Source: JAJEEA01 sp965116765
GTDB lineage: Bacteria; Acidobacteriota; Vicinamibacteria; Vicinamibacterales; UBA8438
Direction of reading: 5' to 3'
Assembly (NCBI GenBank): GCA_965116765.1
Contig: OZ220718.1
Span: 4,402,001-4,466,000 of the forward strand
Length of the DNA stretch: 64,000 nucleotides
The notes under the pieces are model-generated. The model was not told the origin of the DNA and did not search any database. It was given only the letters and a program-made list of their open reading frames with translations. Position 1 is the stretch's first letter. Each line of letters opens with the position of its first letter. The translations under genes and the position numbers were made by a program. Shown here one piece after another: positions 19,682-28,901 of this stretch.

Positions 19682-19996
19682 CGCGGCTGCCCCATAGCGA
19701 CCGCGGCGCCTCGCGGCCGCGGCGCGGCCCCGCGGTTCCTTTTGGGCTTCACGGGGGTGAGATACCCGGCGGCGCGGGTTCATGGAACGACGACATCCCG
19801 ACTCCGCATCGGCCGCATAAGGCCGGTGCGGGGCGGGACAGGACGGGGCGGCCCGCGCAGACGGGCGCCCCGTTCGCATGTACGAGCCTTCGTCGGCACG
19901 GCGGCGTGGCGCGCCAAGGGACGGCGGACGCCTCCGCGGGTGTTCCCACTCCCTGGCCCGGTCTTCGCCGGCGCGGCAACTCGGATGTCGGCGCTT

Positions 19997-20113
19997 TCGG
20001 GGCAGACTCGGGAATGACCATGGGCGAGAGTCCCTCGATGCGGCAACCCGGACTACGATGCCTTTACGGGGCGGATTCGGGAATGACCATGGGCGAGCCC
20101 CTCGATGCGGCGC
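19997..20113 (+). repeat. Two copies of a 49-bp direct repeat upstream of tadA
   Basis: A roughly 49-base unit containing TCGGGAATGACCATGGGCGA and ending CCTCGATGCGGC occurs at 19997-20045 and again at 20065-20113. The second copy covers the proposed tadA start. The rest of 19682-19996 holds a possible inverted, weaker relative near 19780-19810 and no gene. Confidence 0.7.
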
Positions 20114-20622
20114 GGGAACGCACGCCGCCTGGCGGGGGTTCGGAGGGCGACGAACGGTGGATGCGCGAGGCGCTCGCCGAGGCGCGGCTCGCGGGCGGGC
20201 GGGGCGAGGTGCCGGTGGGCGCCGTCGTCGTGCTCGACGGCGCCGTCGTCGGGCGGGGCGGCAACCAGCCCATTCACGCGACCGACCCGACCGCCCACGC
20301 CGAGGTCGTCGCCCTGCGCGACGCCGCCCTCACCGCCGGCAACTACCGGTTGACCGGCGCCGCGCTGTACGTGACGGTCGAGCCGTGCCTCATGTGCGCC
20401 GGCGCGCTGGTGCACGCCCGCGTCGGCCGGCTCGTCTTCGGCGCGGCCGAGCCGAAGGCCGGCGCGGTCCGCTCCACGATGCGCGCCCTCGACCACCCCG
20501 CGCTGAACCACCGCGTCGAGGTCGCCGGCGGCGTGCTCGAGCCCGAGTGCACCGAGCTGATTCAGACGTTCTTCGCGCAGCGTCGGGCCGAGGTGAGAGG
20601 GCCGAAGACGCCCGCCGGCTAG
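20083..20622 (+). CDS. tadA: tRNA adenosine(34) deaminase TadA
   Basis: A zinc deaminase that converts A34 to inosine in the wobble position of tRNA-Arg(ACG), which is also encoded here at 12332. The zinc and catalytic motifs are complete: TAHAEVVALRDA (His and proton-shuttling Glu) and EPCLMCAGAL (two Cys). The segments EVPVGAVVV, NYRLTGAALYVTVEPC and LNHRVEVAGGVL follow the E. coli enzyme closely. The start is uncertain. The ATG at 20161 would cut off residues usually present before the first helix, so I use the ATG at 20083, although it lies in a short repeat. An essential housekeeping gene in most bacteria. Confidence 0.9.
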   Translation: MTMGEPLDAARERTPPGGGSEGDERWMREALAEARLAGGRGEVPVGAVVVLDGAVVGRGGNQPIHATDPTAHAEVVALRDAALTAGNYRLTGAALYVTVEPCLMCAGALVHARVGRLVFGAAEPKAGAVRSTMRALDHPALNHRVEVAGGVLEPECTELIQTFFAQRRAEVRGPKTPAG

Positions 20623-20787
20623 ACCCGGAGCGGGCCCGCCGGCCGCCGCGGCGGTTGGCCGCGGTCCGTGCACGGCGCCCCGACGTGTCGAGCCGGTTGG
20701 AACGCGCCTGTGCGTCGACCGCCCGTCCGGGCGCCATCTCCGGGTACGGCCGGGCACCTGGTTGACGTTCTCCGAGGACGGGTTAAC

Positions 20788-22188
20788 ATGGGCGTAACTC
20801 GTCAAGAAGGGTTGGGTATCCGCATGCGATCTCTTCGTCCGCTCCGGTCGAAGTTCAAGCGCGCCGGCCTGGGTTGCTGCTGCGTCGCGGCCGCCGCCAT
20901 GCTCGCGTCCACCGCGTCGGCCCAGACCGCGCCGGGCGGGACCGCGCTCCGCCAACGCCCTGCCGGCGCCCCCGCGCCGCCTCCCCCGCGGCAGCCGGGC
21001 ACGTTCCGGACGGGCGTCACGCTGATTCGCACCGACGTCATCGTCCGCGACGCCGACGGCGTCTTCGTCCCCGACCTCGCCCCCGCCGACTTCCAGGTCC
21101 ACGAAGACGGCGTGCCCCAGGAGGTGGCGTCGCTCGTCCTCGTGCACGGCGGCCGCGTCTTCAACCAGCTCTCGCCGGCCCCGGCGGCGCAGGAGGGCAT
21201 CATCCTGCCGACCAGCCGCAACGTGAACAACACCGCGGGGCGCATCTTCATCTTCTTCGTCGACGCGATGCACCTCATGCCGGAGAGCACGCCCCGGGTC
21301 CGCCACTTCGTCAAGGAGGTGGCCGACATCCTGGTGCACGACGGCGACCTGGTCGGGCTGATCTCGAACGACTCGGGGGGCACCGCGATCGACGTCACCT
21401 ACGATCGCGAGCTGGTGAAGTCGGCGGTGGACCGCATCATCGGCACCGGCCTGACGCCGCGCGAGCTGGTCATGGACATGCAGGAGGGGAGAGAGGGGCC
21501 GGCCGAGCTGCGCTGGCGCGCCCACCGCGCGTTCATGACCGTGAACAGGCTGCTGACGAACCTGGAGTCGGTCCAGGACCGGCGCAAGGTCCTGATCTAC
21601 GTCAGCACCGGCTACGACCTGAATCCGTTCGCGCTGCAGCGGCTGCATCGCGACACCCGGGCCGACATGTACCTGCGCGACCGGCCGGTCGATCTCGCCG
21701 AGGGCGCCGGGATACCGCCCGAGCTGATGGACCCGTTCGAGCGGGTCGAGCGCCAGGGCACGGTGTTCGCCGACACCGAGCTGATCGGCGAGATGGCGGA
21801 GCTGGCCGACGCCGCCAACCGCACCAACACGACGTTCTACACGCTGGACCCGCGCGGGCTCGTCTCCAGCCCCGACATCGACTTCGACGTTCCGCTCGAC
21901 GCGTGGCGCGAGTACATGCAGGCGACGCGCTCCAGCCTGCGGACGCTGGCCGAGCTCACCGGCGGTATCTCCATCGTCAACACGAACAACTTCGACGGTC
22001 TGCTGCGGCAGATCGACGCCGAGACAAGCGACTACTACGTGCTCGGGTACTACACCAGCAATCCCGACCCCGCCCACCGGCGGCGCAACCTCAACGTGAC
22101 CGTCGCCCGCGAGGGCCTCTCCGTCCAGTCGCGCACCTCCTACACGTTCCGCCGGGCGCCGGCGTTCGGCGTCGGGGGGGGACGGTGA
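20788..22188 (+). CDS. VWFA-related Acidobacterial-type exported protein
   Basis: 466 residues: an N-terminal basic region and signal peptide (GLGCCCVAAAAMLASTASAQ), then the pattern TLIRTDVIVRDADGVFVPDL ... FQVHEDGVPQEVASL found at the front of Acidobacterial VWFA-related proteins. A von Willebrand A-like fold follows (RIFIFFVDAMHLM ... HDGDLVGLISND ... RRKVLIYVSTGYDL ... FYTLDPRGL). The metal-site DxSxS motif is not conserved (DAMHL), so metal-dependent adhesion is doubtful. The ATG at 20788 follows GAGGA; an ATG at 20824 is an alternative. Its stop overlaps the GTG of the BON protein by 4 bases, so the pair is probably a translation-coupled surface or periplasmic unit. Partner and ligand unknown. 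Confidence 0.85.
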   Translation: MGVTRQEGLGIRMRSLRPLRSKFKRAGLGCCCVAAAAMLASTASAQTAPGGTALRQRPAGAPAPPPPRQPGTFRTGVTLIRTDVIVRDADGVFVPDLAPADFQVHEDGVPQEVASLVLVHGGRVFNQLSPAPAAQEGIILPTSRNVNNTAGRIFIFFVDAMHLMPESTPRVRHFVKEVADILVHDGDLVGLISNDSGGTAIDVTYDRELVKSAVDRIIGTGLTPRELVMDMQEGREGPAELRWRAHRAFMTVNRLLTNLESVQDRRKVLIYVSTGYDLNPFALQRLHRDTRADMYLRDRPVDLAEGAGIPPELMDPFERVERQGTVFADTELIGEMAELADAANRTNTTFYTLDPRGLVSSPDIDFDVPLDAWREYMQATRSSLRTLAELTGGISIVNTNNFDGLLRQIDAETSDYYVLGYYTSNPDPAHRRRNLNVTVAREGLSVQSRTSYTFRRAPAFGVGGGR

Positions 22189-22925
22189 CCTCGCGGGTCG
22201 CGCCGGTCGTCCTGCTGGCGCTCGCCGGCGCGGCCGTGGCGGTTTCGCCGCCGGCGACCGCGCAGACGCCGGCCGCCGCCCTCGCCGAGGTCGGCGCCGC
22301 TCTTCGCGGCGAGCGCGAGCTGCGAGGGGTCGAGTACCGCATCGACGGGACCGAGGTCACCCTGTCGGGCGAGGTGCCGACTCTCTGGGTCAAGACCGTC
22401 GCGATCGACCGGGTTCTCGAGGTCGACGGCGTGGACAGCGTCGCGGCCGAGCTCACGATCCCGGCCGGCGAAGACGACGATGCGCTCGCGCGCGCCGTCG
22501 GCTCGGCGATTCGGCAGTACCGGTACAACACGATCTGGGACTACGTCGGCGGCCGGGTCGATGACGGCGTCGTCACCCTCAACGGGAGCGTCACGCCGGA
22601 CCGGGACAAGCCGGCCGAGCTGTTCGAGCGGGTCGCGAGGATCCCCGGCGTCCAGGACGTGGTTCTCGACATCTTCCGCCAGTCGTCCTCCCGCCGCGAC
22701 CGCGACCTGCGGCTGATCATCGCCCAGCGGGTGCGGCGCCATCCCGTGTTCGCGCAGTACCAGCTGCTGCCCGACTCGCCGTTCCGCATCCTCGTTCACG
22801 AGGGAGAGGTGCTTCTGGTCGGATCGGTGCGCAGCGGCGTCGAGAGCCGGGTCCTCGAGCAGATCGCCCGCCAGGCGTTCGAGTCCGAGCAGGTGATCAA
22901 CCGGCTGCAGGTCGGCGGCGGCTAG
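22185..22925 (+). CDS. BON-domain periplasmic protein
   Basis: 246 residues with a signal peptide (VAPVVLLALAGAAVAVSPPATAQ) and about three BON domains. Each has a short helix then a strand pair of the type GTEVTLSGEVPTLWVKTVAIDRVLEVDGVDSV, GVVTLNGSVTPDRDKPAELFERVARIPGVQDV and GEVLLVGSVRSGVESRVLEQIARQA. BON domains, as in OsmY, attach to membranes or phospholipid surfaces. The GTG start overlaps the stop of the VWFA gene in GTGA and has a G-run as its ribosome binding site. Coupling with the VWFA protein suggests a joint envelope role; this is inference. Confidence 0.86.
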   Translation: MTSRVAPVVLLALAGAAVAVSPPATAQTPAAALAEVGAALRGERELRGVEYRIDGTEVTLSGEVPTLWVKTVAIDRVLEVDGVDSVAAELTIPAGEDDDALARAVGSAIRQYRYNTIWDYVGGRVDDGVVTLNGSVTPDRDKPAELFERVARIPGVQDVVLDIFRQSSSRRDRDLRLIIAQRVRRHPVFAQYQLLPDSPFRILVHEGEVLLVGSVRSGVESRVLEQIARQAFESEQVINRLQVGGG

Positions 22926-22974
22926 ACTAGGGCTGCGCCACGGCTAGATGTTCTGGTATGCGGTGGCTGCAAGT

Positions 22975-23052
22975 CGGTCTGCGCCGTAGAACGGTGCGGA
23001 CTCCCGGAGGGTCGGTTGGGCGCCGAGCGGAGCCGAAGGCGACGATCGGCGG
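22975..23052 (+). repeat. Dispersed hairpin repeat, copy A
   Basis: Hairpin at 22977-23001 (outer stem GTCTGC/GCGGAC with one G-T pair, inner stem GCCGT/ACGGT, loop AGA), followed by a conserved tail containing AGCGGAGCCGAAGGCGACGA. It lies 50 bases after the stop of the BON gene, in the same orientation. Other copies are at 37300, 56573 and, tail only, 60698. The remainder of 22926-23346 holds no gene. Confidence 0.75.
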
Positions 23053-23346
23053 GCCGGGGGAACCAGGCCCGGCGGGTGCACTTCGGCGGATCGGATCGAT
23101 GTCCGCGGAATTGGATTCCGGAGGTCCGCCGGCCTGCGGCTGAACGGTGAGTGCGTTGCAGATCGCAACGAAGGCCGCACGCAAGCGGTCAGAACGACAG
23201 AGGCGAGGAGGTGATGGGCAAGCGGATCGAGACTTGCACCAGATGACATCGCGGTGACACGCACAGGCGGCGCCGGCTCTCTGGCGAACGGACGTCGACG
23301 GGCTTCACGCTCTTTCCAACGTCGGTCTGCTTCACGGGAGGAAAAA

Positions 23347-26300
23347 ATGGCGAGAAGACTGCTGTGTCTGTGGACGGTGGCGGCCCTCATCGCGATGGGG
23401 ACGACGGCCCTGGGCCAACAGGGCCGGTCGGAGCTGCGCGGCCGGGTCACCGACGACACCGGCGGCGCCCTGCCCGGCGTGAACGTGGTCGTCACCAACC
23501 AGGACACCGGCACGTTCCGCGAGTTGATCACCAGCGGCGACGGCACCTTCTTCGCGGCCCAGCTCATCCCCGGCGTGTTCACCATCAGCGCCGAGCTGGC
23601 CGGCTTCCGCGGCTTCCGGCGCACCGATTTCGCCATCGGGGTCGGCAATACCCTCGACATCGACATCGTCCTGGAGATCGGCGCCCTCGAGGAGACCATC
23701 ACCGTCTCGGGCGAGGCGCCTCTCGTCGACCTGACCTCGGCCGAGGTCGGGGGCACCGTCTCGAGCCAGGAGCTGGTGGAGCTGCCCACCCTGAACCGCA
23801 GCGCCTTCGCCGCGGTCGCGCTGCTGCCGGGCATCCAGTTCCAGCCGTCGTCGAGCCTCGGCAACGACACCATGATCGCCAACGGGCAGACGCCCAACGG
23901 CAACTCGATGGGGGTCGACGGGGCCACGAACAACGACGACATCAGCGGCTCGGGGGCCGGCGGGCAGGTGCGCGTGCCCCTCGAGTCGGTACAGGAGTTC
24001 CAGGTCCTCAGCAACCAGTTCGACGCCGAGTTCGGGCGGGTGCGGGGGGCCATCGTCAACTCGATCACCAAGCAGGGGACCAACCAGTTCAGCGGCGCCC
24101 TGTTCGACTACTACACCAGCGACGGCATGACGGCCGAGGACTACTTCGTTGCCCGGAGCGACACCCTCACCAAGCCCGAGACCAACAAGACGGAGTTCGG
24201 CGGGGTCATCGGGGGGCCGATAGTGCGCGACAAGGCGCACTTCTTCGTCAGCGTCGAGCGCCAGCTCGTCAACCCGAGCCGCTCTCGGGCCTATGACACG
24301 CGAGAGGATCTCAACTTCACGCTCTCGGAGAACTGGAAGGCGTGGAACACGCTGTTCCGGGTGGATCACCAGATGAACGCCAACAACTCGTGGGCGTTCC
24401 GGATGATCCGCGAGGTCGCCCCGCAGTTCAACCTCGTCGGCAACCGGTCGGCGACGCTGAACACGATTCAGGACGAGACCGACGACGACCAGATCTACGT
24501 CGGCACGTACACGAGCGTCCTCGGGAACAACAAGGTCAACACCGTGCGCATCGCGAGGACCTACGAGTCGGCCTACCGGGGCAACCCCTGCTGGCGGGCC
24601 AACGGGGGGTTCGACAACATCGGCAACCAGGTGACGTGCCCGCCGCAGTGGAGCCACCCGAGCTTCCATGACAACCAGCTCGCCGGCTCTTGGGGCCGGG
24701 ACGACTACAACTGGCAGTACGCCAACACGTTCTCGTGGTTCGTGCCCGACATGGGCGGCGACCACGACTTCAAGTTCGGGGGCACGTTCCACCGGTCGAT
24801 ACTGCAGGAGTTCAACGAGGCCAACCTGAACGGCACGTTCACGTTCGACACCGACCGGATCTTCGATCCGGCCGACCCCTACACCTATCCCGAGCGCCTC
24901 AGCGTCCGGGTCGGCAACCCCCTCGGCCGGCCCTACCGGTTCCCGGTGTACACGACCGAGCTCTTCTTCCAGGACAAGTGGCAGGTGAACGACCGGCTGA
25001 CCGTGGGGCTCGGCATGCGCTACGACCTGGAGATCTTCCGGGCCGCTCTTCTCGACGGGCCGAATGGAGAGCCCGCCAACCCGATGGTGCCCAACGGGCA
25101 GGACCCCATCGACAAGAACAACTGGTCGCCGCGCACGTCCATCGCCTACGACGTCACCGGCGACGGGCGCTCGGTGCTGCGGGCAGGGTACGGCATCTTC
25201 TACGACAAGACCCTGCTCGGCACCCTCGACAACTTCATGCAGAACCCCCGGTTTACCGACTCGTTCGCGGTGAGCTTCCCGCTGACGAGCGCCGATCCGG
25301 GGCCCGCGAACGGGATGCTCCCGAGCGACCCGTTCCTGCTGAACTACGCGGCGGTCGGCAGCGGCCCGCTCGCCTGCCCCGCCAACCCCGCCGGCCCGTG
25401 CCCCTTCGTGGACCGGGACGCCCTCAACATGCTGTACCCGGCCGGCTCTTTGCTGAGGAACACCGGCACCGTCTACCTCGACGCCGCCACGCGCCAGCAG
25501 CCCTATCAGCACCAGATGACCTTCGGCTACGAGCGCGAGCTGGCCCCGACGCTGTCGGTGTCGGCCGACTACATCCGCACCATGGGGCGCGACATGCTCG
25601 CCCGGGTCAACTACAACATGCCGACCCGACTGGGCACGGCGCGCAGCGACTCCCTGATCTTCTACGACGTCTTCGGTCTGCTGGGGGGCGCCGGGCAGTT
25701 CGTGAACAACGTCATCGCCGCCGACAGCGTGGGGGCGATGGACTACGACGCCCTGAACATCCAGATCGAGAAGCGGTACGCCGACCGCTGGGGCGCCCGC
25801 CTGTCGTACGCGTTCGCGTACTCGCGCGGCGACACCTGGCAGCAATACGAGAGCGTCGTCACCCAGGTGGGCGCCGACCTGAACCTCGACGAGCTGTGGC
25901 AGCCCGCCGAGTCCGACCGCCGGCACATCCTGGCCGTCGCCGGCAACACCGAGCTTCCGGGCGGGGTGACGGCCAGCGCCACCATCCGCTACATGAGCGG
26001 GTTGCCGCTGACCATCCACAACTCGAACATCGACGCCAACATGAACGGCGTGCTGTTCGACCCCATCGCTCCGGGCTCCTACAGCGGCACCGGGACCCAC
26101 GCCATCAGTGTGCAGAACGACGGCGGGTACGGGGGCGCGCGCGGGCCCGACTTCATGCAGCTCGACGTGCGGTTCGGCTATCGCCTGAGGCCGACGGACA
26201 CGCAGACGCTGGACCTGTTCTTCGACATCTTCAACGCGACGAACCACGCCAACTTCAACAACCCGACGGGGGACCTTCGCAGCGGCAACTTCCTCAACCT

Positions 26301-26367
26301 GCTGACGCTGCGGGGAGGCAGCGGGTTCCCGCGTCAGGCGCAGTTCGGCATTCGGTACGGGTTCTGA
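23347..26367 (+). CDS. Oar-like TonB-dependent receptor with carboxypeptidase-regulatory domain (1)
   Basis: 1006 residues. A signal peptide (LLCLWTVAALIAMGTTALGQ) is followed by a carboxypeptidase-regulatory-like domain (SELRGRVTDDTGGALPGVNVVV), then LEETITVSGEAPLVDLTSAEVGG. The plug contains SVQEFQVLSNQFDAEFGRVRGAIVNSITKQG, and a very large beta barrel ends GSGFPRQAQFGIRYGF with the terminal aromatic of outer-membrane proteins. Oar-like receptors import or display large ligands such as peptides or polysaccharides; the ligand is unknown. GGGAGG lies 6 bases before the ATG. It is one of three close paralogues (also 29504 and 33078), and lacks the RNTG-type variation that would suggest a different ligand class. 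Confidence 0.9.
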   Translation: MARRLLCLWTVAALIAMGTTALGQQGRSELRGRVTDDTGGALPGVNVVVTNQDTGTFRELITSGDGTFFAAQLIPGVFTISAELAGFRGFRRTDFAIGVGNTLDIDIVLEIGALEETITVSGEAPLVDLTSAEVGGTVSSQELVELPTLNRSAFAAVALLPGIQFQPSSSLGNDTMIANGQTPNGNSMGVDGATNNDDISGSGAGGQVRVPLESVQEFQVLSNQFDAEFGRVRGAIVNSITKQGTNQFSGALFDYYTSDGMTAEDYFVARSDTLTKPETNKTEFGGVIGGPIVRDKAHFFVSVERQLVNPSRSRAYDTREDLNFTLSENWKAWNTLFRVDHQMNANNSWAFRMIREVAPQFNLVGNRSATLNTIQDETDDDQIYVGTYTSVLGNNKVNTVRIARTYESAYRGNPCWRANGGFDNIGNQVTCPPQWSHPSFHDNQLAGSWGRDDYNWQYANTFSWFVPDMGGDHDFKFGGTFHRSILQEFNEANLNGTFTFDTDRIFDPADPYTYPERLSVRVGNPLGRPYRFPVYTTELFFQDKWQVNDRLTVGLGMRYDLEIFRAALLDGPNGEPANPMVPNGQDPIDKNNWSPRTSIAYDVTGDGRSVLRAGYGIFYDKTLLGTLDNFMQNPRFTDSFAVSFPLTSADPGPANGMLPSDPFLLNYAAVGSGPLACPANPAGPCPFVDRDALNMLYPAGSLLRNTGTVYLDAATRQQPYQHQMTFGYERELAPTLSVSADYIRTMGRDMLARVNYNMPTRLGTARSDSLIFYDVFGLLGGAGQFVNNVIAADSVGAMDYDALNIQIEKRYADRWGARLSYAFAYSRGDTWQQYESVVTQVGADLNLDELWQPAESDRRHILAVAGNTELPGGVTASATIRYMSGLPLTIHNSNIDANMNGVLFDPIAPGSYSGTGTHAISVQNDGGYGGARGPDFMQLDVRFGYRLRPTDTQTLDLFFDIFNATNHANFNNPTGDLRSGNFLNLLTLRGGSGFPRQAQFGIRYGF

Positions 26368-26533
26368 TTCCGGACAGGCGGGGGACCTTCGCGGGTTCGA
26401 CGGGCGCTGCGCGACGACCGCGCAGCGCCCGTTCGTCGTGCGGCCGGCTCGGTGCCGGGCAAGGGTTCGTCGAACGCCTGCTGGGACTGTACCGCCGCTT
26501 GAGTATTTCTCGATGGGCGGGGGAGGACGAGCC

Positions 26534-26998
26534 ATGGCGAGAATTATCGCGGCGGTGTTGCTCGCGGCCGTCGCTTCGGCCGTCGGCACCGCCCAGGCGG
26601 CCTGGCAGACCACGGACCTCGGCGGCGGCGGGACCCAGTACCGGCTCTCCAACGACGACGGAGCATCGCTCCTTCTCCGGTGCGAGCAGGGGGTCGTCAG
26701 CGCGGGGTTCGAGTTCCCGGCGCCGGTGAACGCGAGGGGGCGCGCGGTCCTCCGCGCCATTCCCGGCGAGCGGCGGAACGTGGCGGTGCGGCCGGTGGGC
26801 GAGCGTCTGCTGCAGTTGACCGGCGGCGCGGCCCTCGACGCGTTCCTGGGTCTGCTCTCGCTCCCCGCCACTGCGAGACTCCAGGTGCGCACGGGCGGCG
26901 AGCAGGCGTCGTTCGCGGTTTTCGGCAGCGGATCCGTCGTTCGGGAGTGCCGCCTGCGGCAGGAGAGGGCGCCCGGCCGGCCGCGGTCCGAGCCGTGA
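26534..26998 (+). CDS. Small secreted protein, paralogue of the 28431 product
   Basis: 154 residues with a signal peptide (RIIAAVLLAAVASAVGTAQA), then a compact domain: WQTTDLGGGGTQYRLSNDDG, a Cys in LLLRCEQGVVSAGFEFP, AIPGERRNVAVRP and a second Cys in VVRECRL. The two Cys probably form a disulfide. The same pattern recurs in the 28431 product, including SAGFEFP and VPGER. The family is not recognised; the fold resembles small periplasmic beta proteins such as IalB only in general layout. GGGGAGG precedes the ATG. It sits downstream of the first Oar-like receptor on the same strand. Confidence 0.75.
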   Translation: MARIIAAVLLAAVASAVGTAQAAWQTTDLGGGGTQYRLSNDDGASLLLRCEQGVVSAGFEFPAPVNARGRAVLRAIPGERRNVAVRPVGERLLQLTGGAALDAFLGLLSLPATARLQVRTGGEQASFAVFGSGSVVRECRLRQERAPGRPRSEP

Positions 26999-27213
26999 GA
27001 CCCGGTCCGTCCGCCCGGGCGCTTCCGCAGGAGATGTCGGCGCCCACCCCGGGATCGCGGGAGGGCGTTCTCGCGGTCGACGGTATCGTACCGCACCCCG
27101 CACCGCGCCGCCGCGCTCGTTTCCTTGGACGGATTCCGGCGGAGCCGGGAACCTGCGCCGCGCGGCAGATTCCCGGCTGAGGTCGCGGGGGCCGTCGGAA
27201 CCGCGGCCGGCGG

Positions 27214-28191
27214 CTACGGCTGGATGGACGACAGGATGCCGGTCGCCTGCGCCGCGAAGCGGCCGTTCGGCTCGCGGTCGAGGTAGATCTGGAACTCGGC
27301 CGCCGCCTCGGCCATCTGGCCGGCGTTGAGATTCGCCATCCCGAGCCAGTAGTGGGCCTCGCCGTGATTGGGGTCGAGCTCGAGGGTCCGCTCGAACTGC
27401 TGCCGGGCCTCGTCGAGGCGTCCCGAGTTCCAGAAGATGAGGCCCTGGTCGAACACCGCGGTGGGGTCGTCTGCCCCGCCTCCGCCGGAGAGCCGCGCCG
27501 ACGCGGCGCTCGCCTCGGCCGCGTCGTCGAAGCGCCGCTGCGCGTTGTAGAGCTCGGCCAGCCCGTCGTAGGTCTGGGCGTTGTCGGGCTCCAGGGCCAG
27601 CGCCGCCCGGAAGGCCGCCTCCGCCTCGTCGTAGGCCCCCAGCCGGCCCTGCACGATGCCGAGGTTGCGCTGGCACTCGGCGCACTCCGGCGTCGTCTCC
27701 AGCGCCGCCCGGAAGAACGCGACGGCCGCCGCGAGATCGCCCCCGCGGAACGCGGAAAGCCCCTGCTCGAACGCGTCGGTGGTGGCGGCGCGGGCGTCGA
27801 GCGCGGCGCGCTCCTCCTCCGACACGCTCTCCCGGTACACCTCCTCCAGGGTCCGCAGCGTCAGGTCCTGCTCGAGCTCCTGCCCGGCGCTGAGGTCGAC
27901 CGCGACGCGGTTGATGCCGACGCCCTCCTTGATCGCGGTGAGGGTGTAGGGGCCGCGAACCAGCCCCATCTGCAGGTACTCGCCCTCGGCGTTCGTCGTC
28001 ACCTCGTAGCTCCGGGCGAGGCCGCCTTCGTACACCAGCGTGACGGTGACGCCGTCCACGGCCTGGCCTGCGGCGTCGGTGATCACCCCGAACACGCGGG
28101 CGTTGTTCTGCGCGGCGGCCGTTGCCGCGGTGGCCATCGCGAGCGCGATGATCAGGACGAGCGACCGGCACAATCTGCTTGTTGCGAGCAT
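27214..28191 (-). CDS. Exported TPR protein with carboxypeptidase-regulatory-like domain
   Basis: 325 residues: signal peptide (SLVLIIALAMATAATAAAQ), a beta-sandwich of the carboxypeptidase-regulatory type (ARVFGVITDAAGQAVDGVTVTLVYEG), a helical linker, then at least three tetratricopeptide units. These include AFEQGLSAFRGGDLAAAVAFFRAALETTP, NLGIVQGRLGAYDEAEAAFRAALALEPDN, and one ending QFERTLELDPNHGEAHYWLGMANLNAGQ. TPR arrays bind proteins. The regulatory domain is shared with the receptors on either side, which suggests a periplasmic scaffold working with them; this is inference. I chose the ATG at 28191 because GGGAG lies 8 bases upstream; the ATG at 28215 has no clear site. It is transcribed divergently from the gene at 28431. 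Confidence 0.85.
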   Translation of the reverse strand: MLATSRLCRSLVLIIALAMATAATAAAQNNARVFGVITDAAGQAVDGVTVTLVYEGGLARSYEVTTNAEGEYLQMGLVRGPYTLTAIKEGVGINRVAVDLSAGQELEQDLTLRTLEEVYRESVSEEERAALDARAATTDAFEQGLSAFRGGDLAAAVAFFRAALETTPECAECQRNLGIVQGRLGAYDEAEAAFRAALALEPDNAQTYDGLAELYNAQRRFDDAAEASAASARLSGGGGADDPTAVFDQGLIFWNSGRLDEARQQFERTLELDPNHGEAHYWLGMANLNAGQMAEAAAEFQIYLDREPNGRFAAQATGILSSIQP

Positions 28192-28282
28192 GCCTGTTCT
28201 CCCTTGCTTCGACATGGCTTCAACGAGGGCGGCCCTGTCGGTCCGCCCGAATCGGTGCGGGTGTCGCACGGCGATGACTTCG

Positions 28283-28308
28283 ATTATAGTGTGAGATCGA
28301 ATCGATCT
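28283..28308 (-). promoter_or_regulatory. Candidate -10 box and overlapping 15-bp palindrome
   Basis: A TATAAT at 28288-28283 on the minus strand points toward the TPR gene start 90 bases away. A perfect 15-base palindrome, AGATCGA-A-TCGATCT, covers 28294-28308, just upstream of that box and between the two divergent genes. This is a common place for an operator. No strong -35 box is visible. Confidence 0.45.
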
Positions 28309-28430
28309 TGCCAGCCTGCAGGCGTCGACAGCGCATCGCTCGCGAGTCCGCGGTTCACCCGACGCAATCGGCTCGCCCGCCGGGCCGCCAGCCGGTTTCG
28401 ACGACGACGAGCCGCTCCAGGGAGACGATC

Positions 28431-28901
28431 ATGCTGAAGACACTCGCCGCGGCAGTGCTCCTCGCCATCCCCGCCGCGCCAGCGGCCGCGCAGGCGGTCT
28501 GGGACTTCCGGGATCTCGGCGGCGGCGGGGCGGAGTTTCGACTCGGCAACGACGAGGGAGCGGCGATCATCCTCGCGTGCCAGCTCGGGGGCGTCAGCGC
28601 GGGGTTCGAGTTCCCGGAGCCCCTCGAAGTCGCCGGTAGCGCCTCGATTCGTGCCGTGCCCGGCGAGCGCCAGAACATCGCGGTGGCGCCCGTCAGTGAC
28701 CGTGTGGTCCGCCTCACCAGCGGTCAGGGGCTCGAGGCGCTGCTCCGGATGCTCCGCACCACCGCCAACCTCTACGTGCGCGCGGGCGGCGCACGCGCAA
28801 ACTTCGAAGTGTTCGGGAGCTCTCCGCTCGTCACCCAGTGCCTGGAGCGCCAGGACGAGGCGATACGCGACCCGACGCGCCGGTTCCGCAGCTTCCGCTG
28901 A
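28431..28901 (+). CDS. Small secreted protein, paralogue of the 26534 product
   Basis: 156 residues: signal peptide (TLAAAVLLAIPAAPAAAQ), then WDFRDLGGGGAEFRLGNDEG, a Cys in LACQLGGVSAGFEFPEP, RAVPGERQNIAVAPVSD and a second Cys in VTQCLERQDE. These match the 26534 product position by position, so both belong to one unnamed family of disulfide-bonded periplasmic proteins. A GGGAGA sequence precedes the ATG. It lies between the TPR gene (divergent) and the second Oar-like receptor (same strand, 600 bases on). The repeated association of this family with Oar-like genes is worth noting, but a functional link is inference. Confidence 0.75.
   Translation: MLKTLAAAVLLAIPAAPAAAQAVWDFRDLGGGGAEFRLGNDEGAAIILACQLGGVSAGFEFPEPLEVAGSASIRAVPGERQNIAVAPVSDRVVRLTSGQGLEALLRMLRTTANLYVRAGGARANFEVFGSSPLVTQCLERQDEAIRDPTRRFRSFR

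Noticed and set aside
23332..27096. A 1254-codon open frame on the minus strand across receptor 1
   Set aside because: It is antisense to a clear Oar-like receptor and has no recognisable domain; long shadow frames are expected at this GC content. The same holds for the long frames opposite receptors 2 and 3 and the transketolase-like gene.
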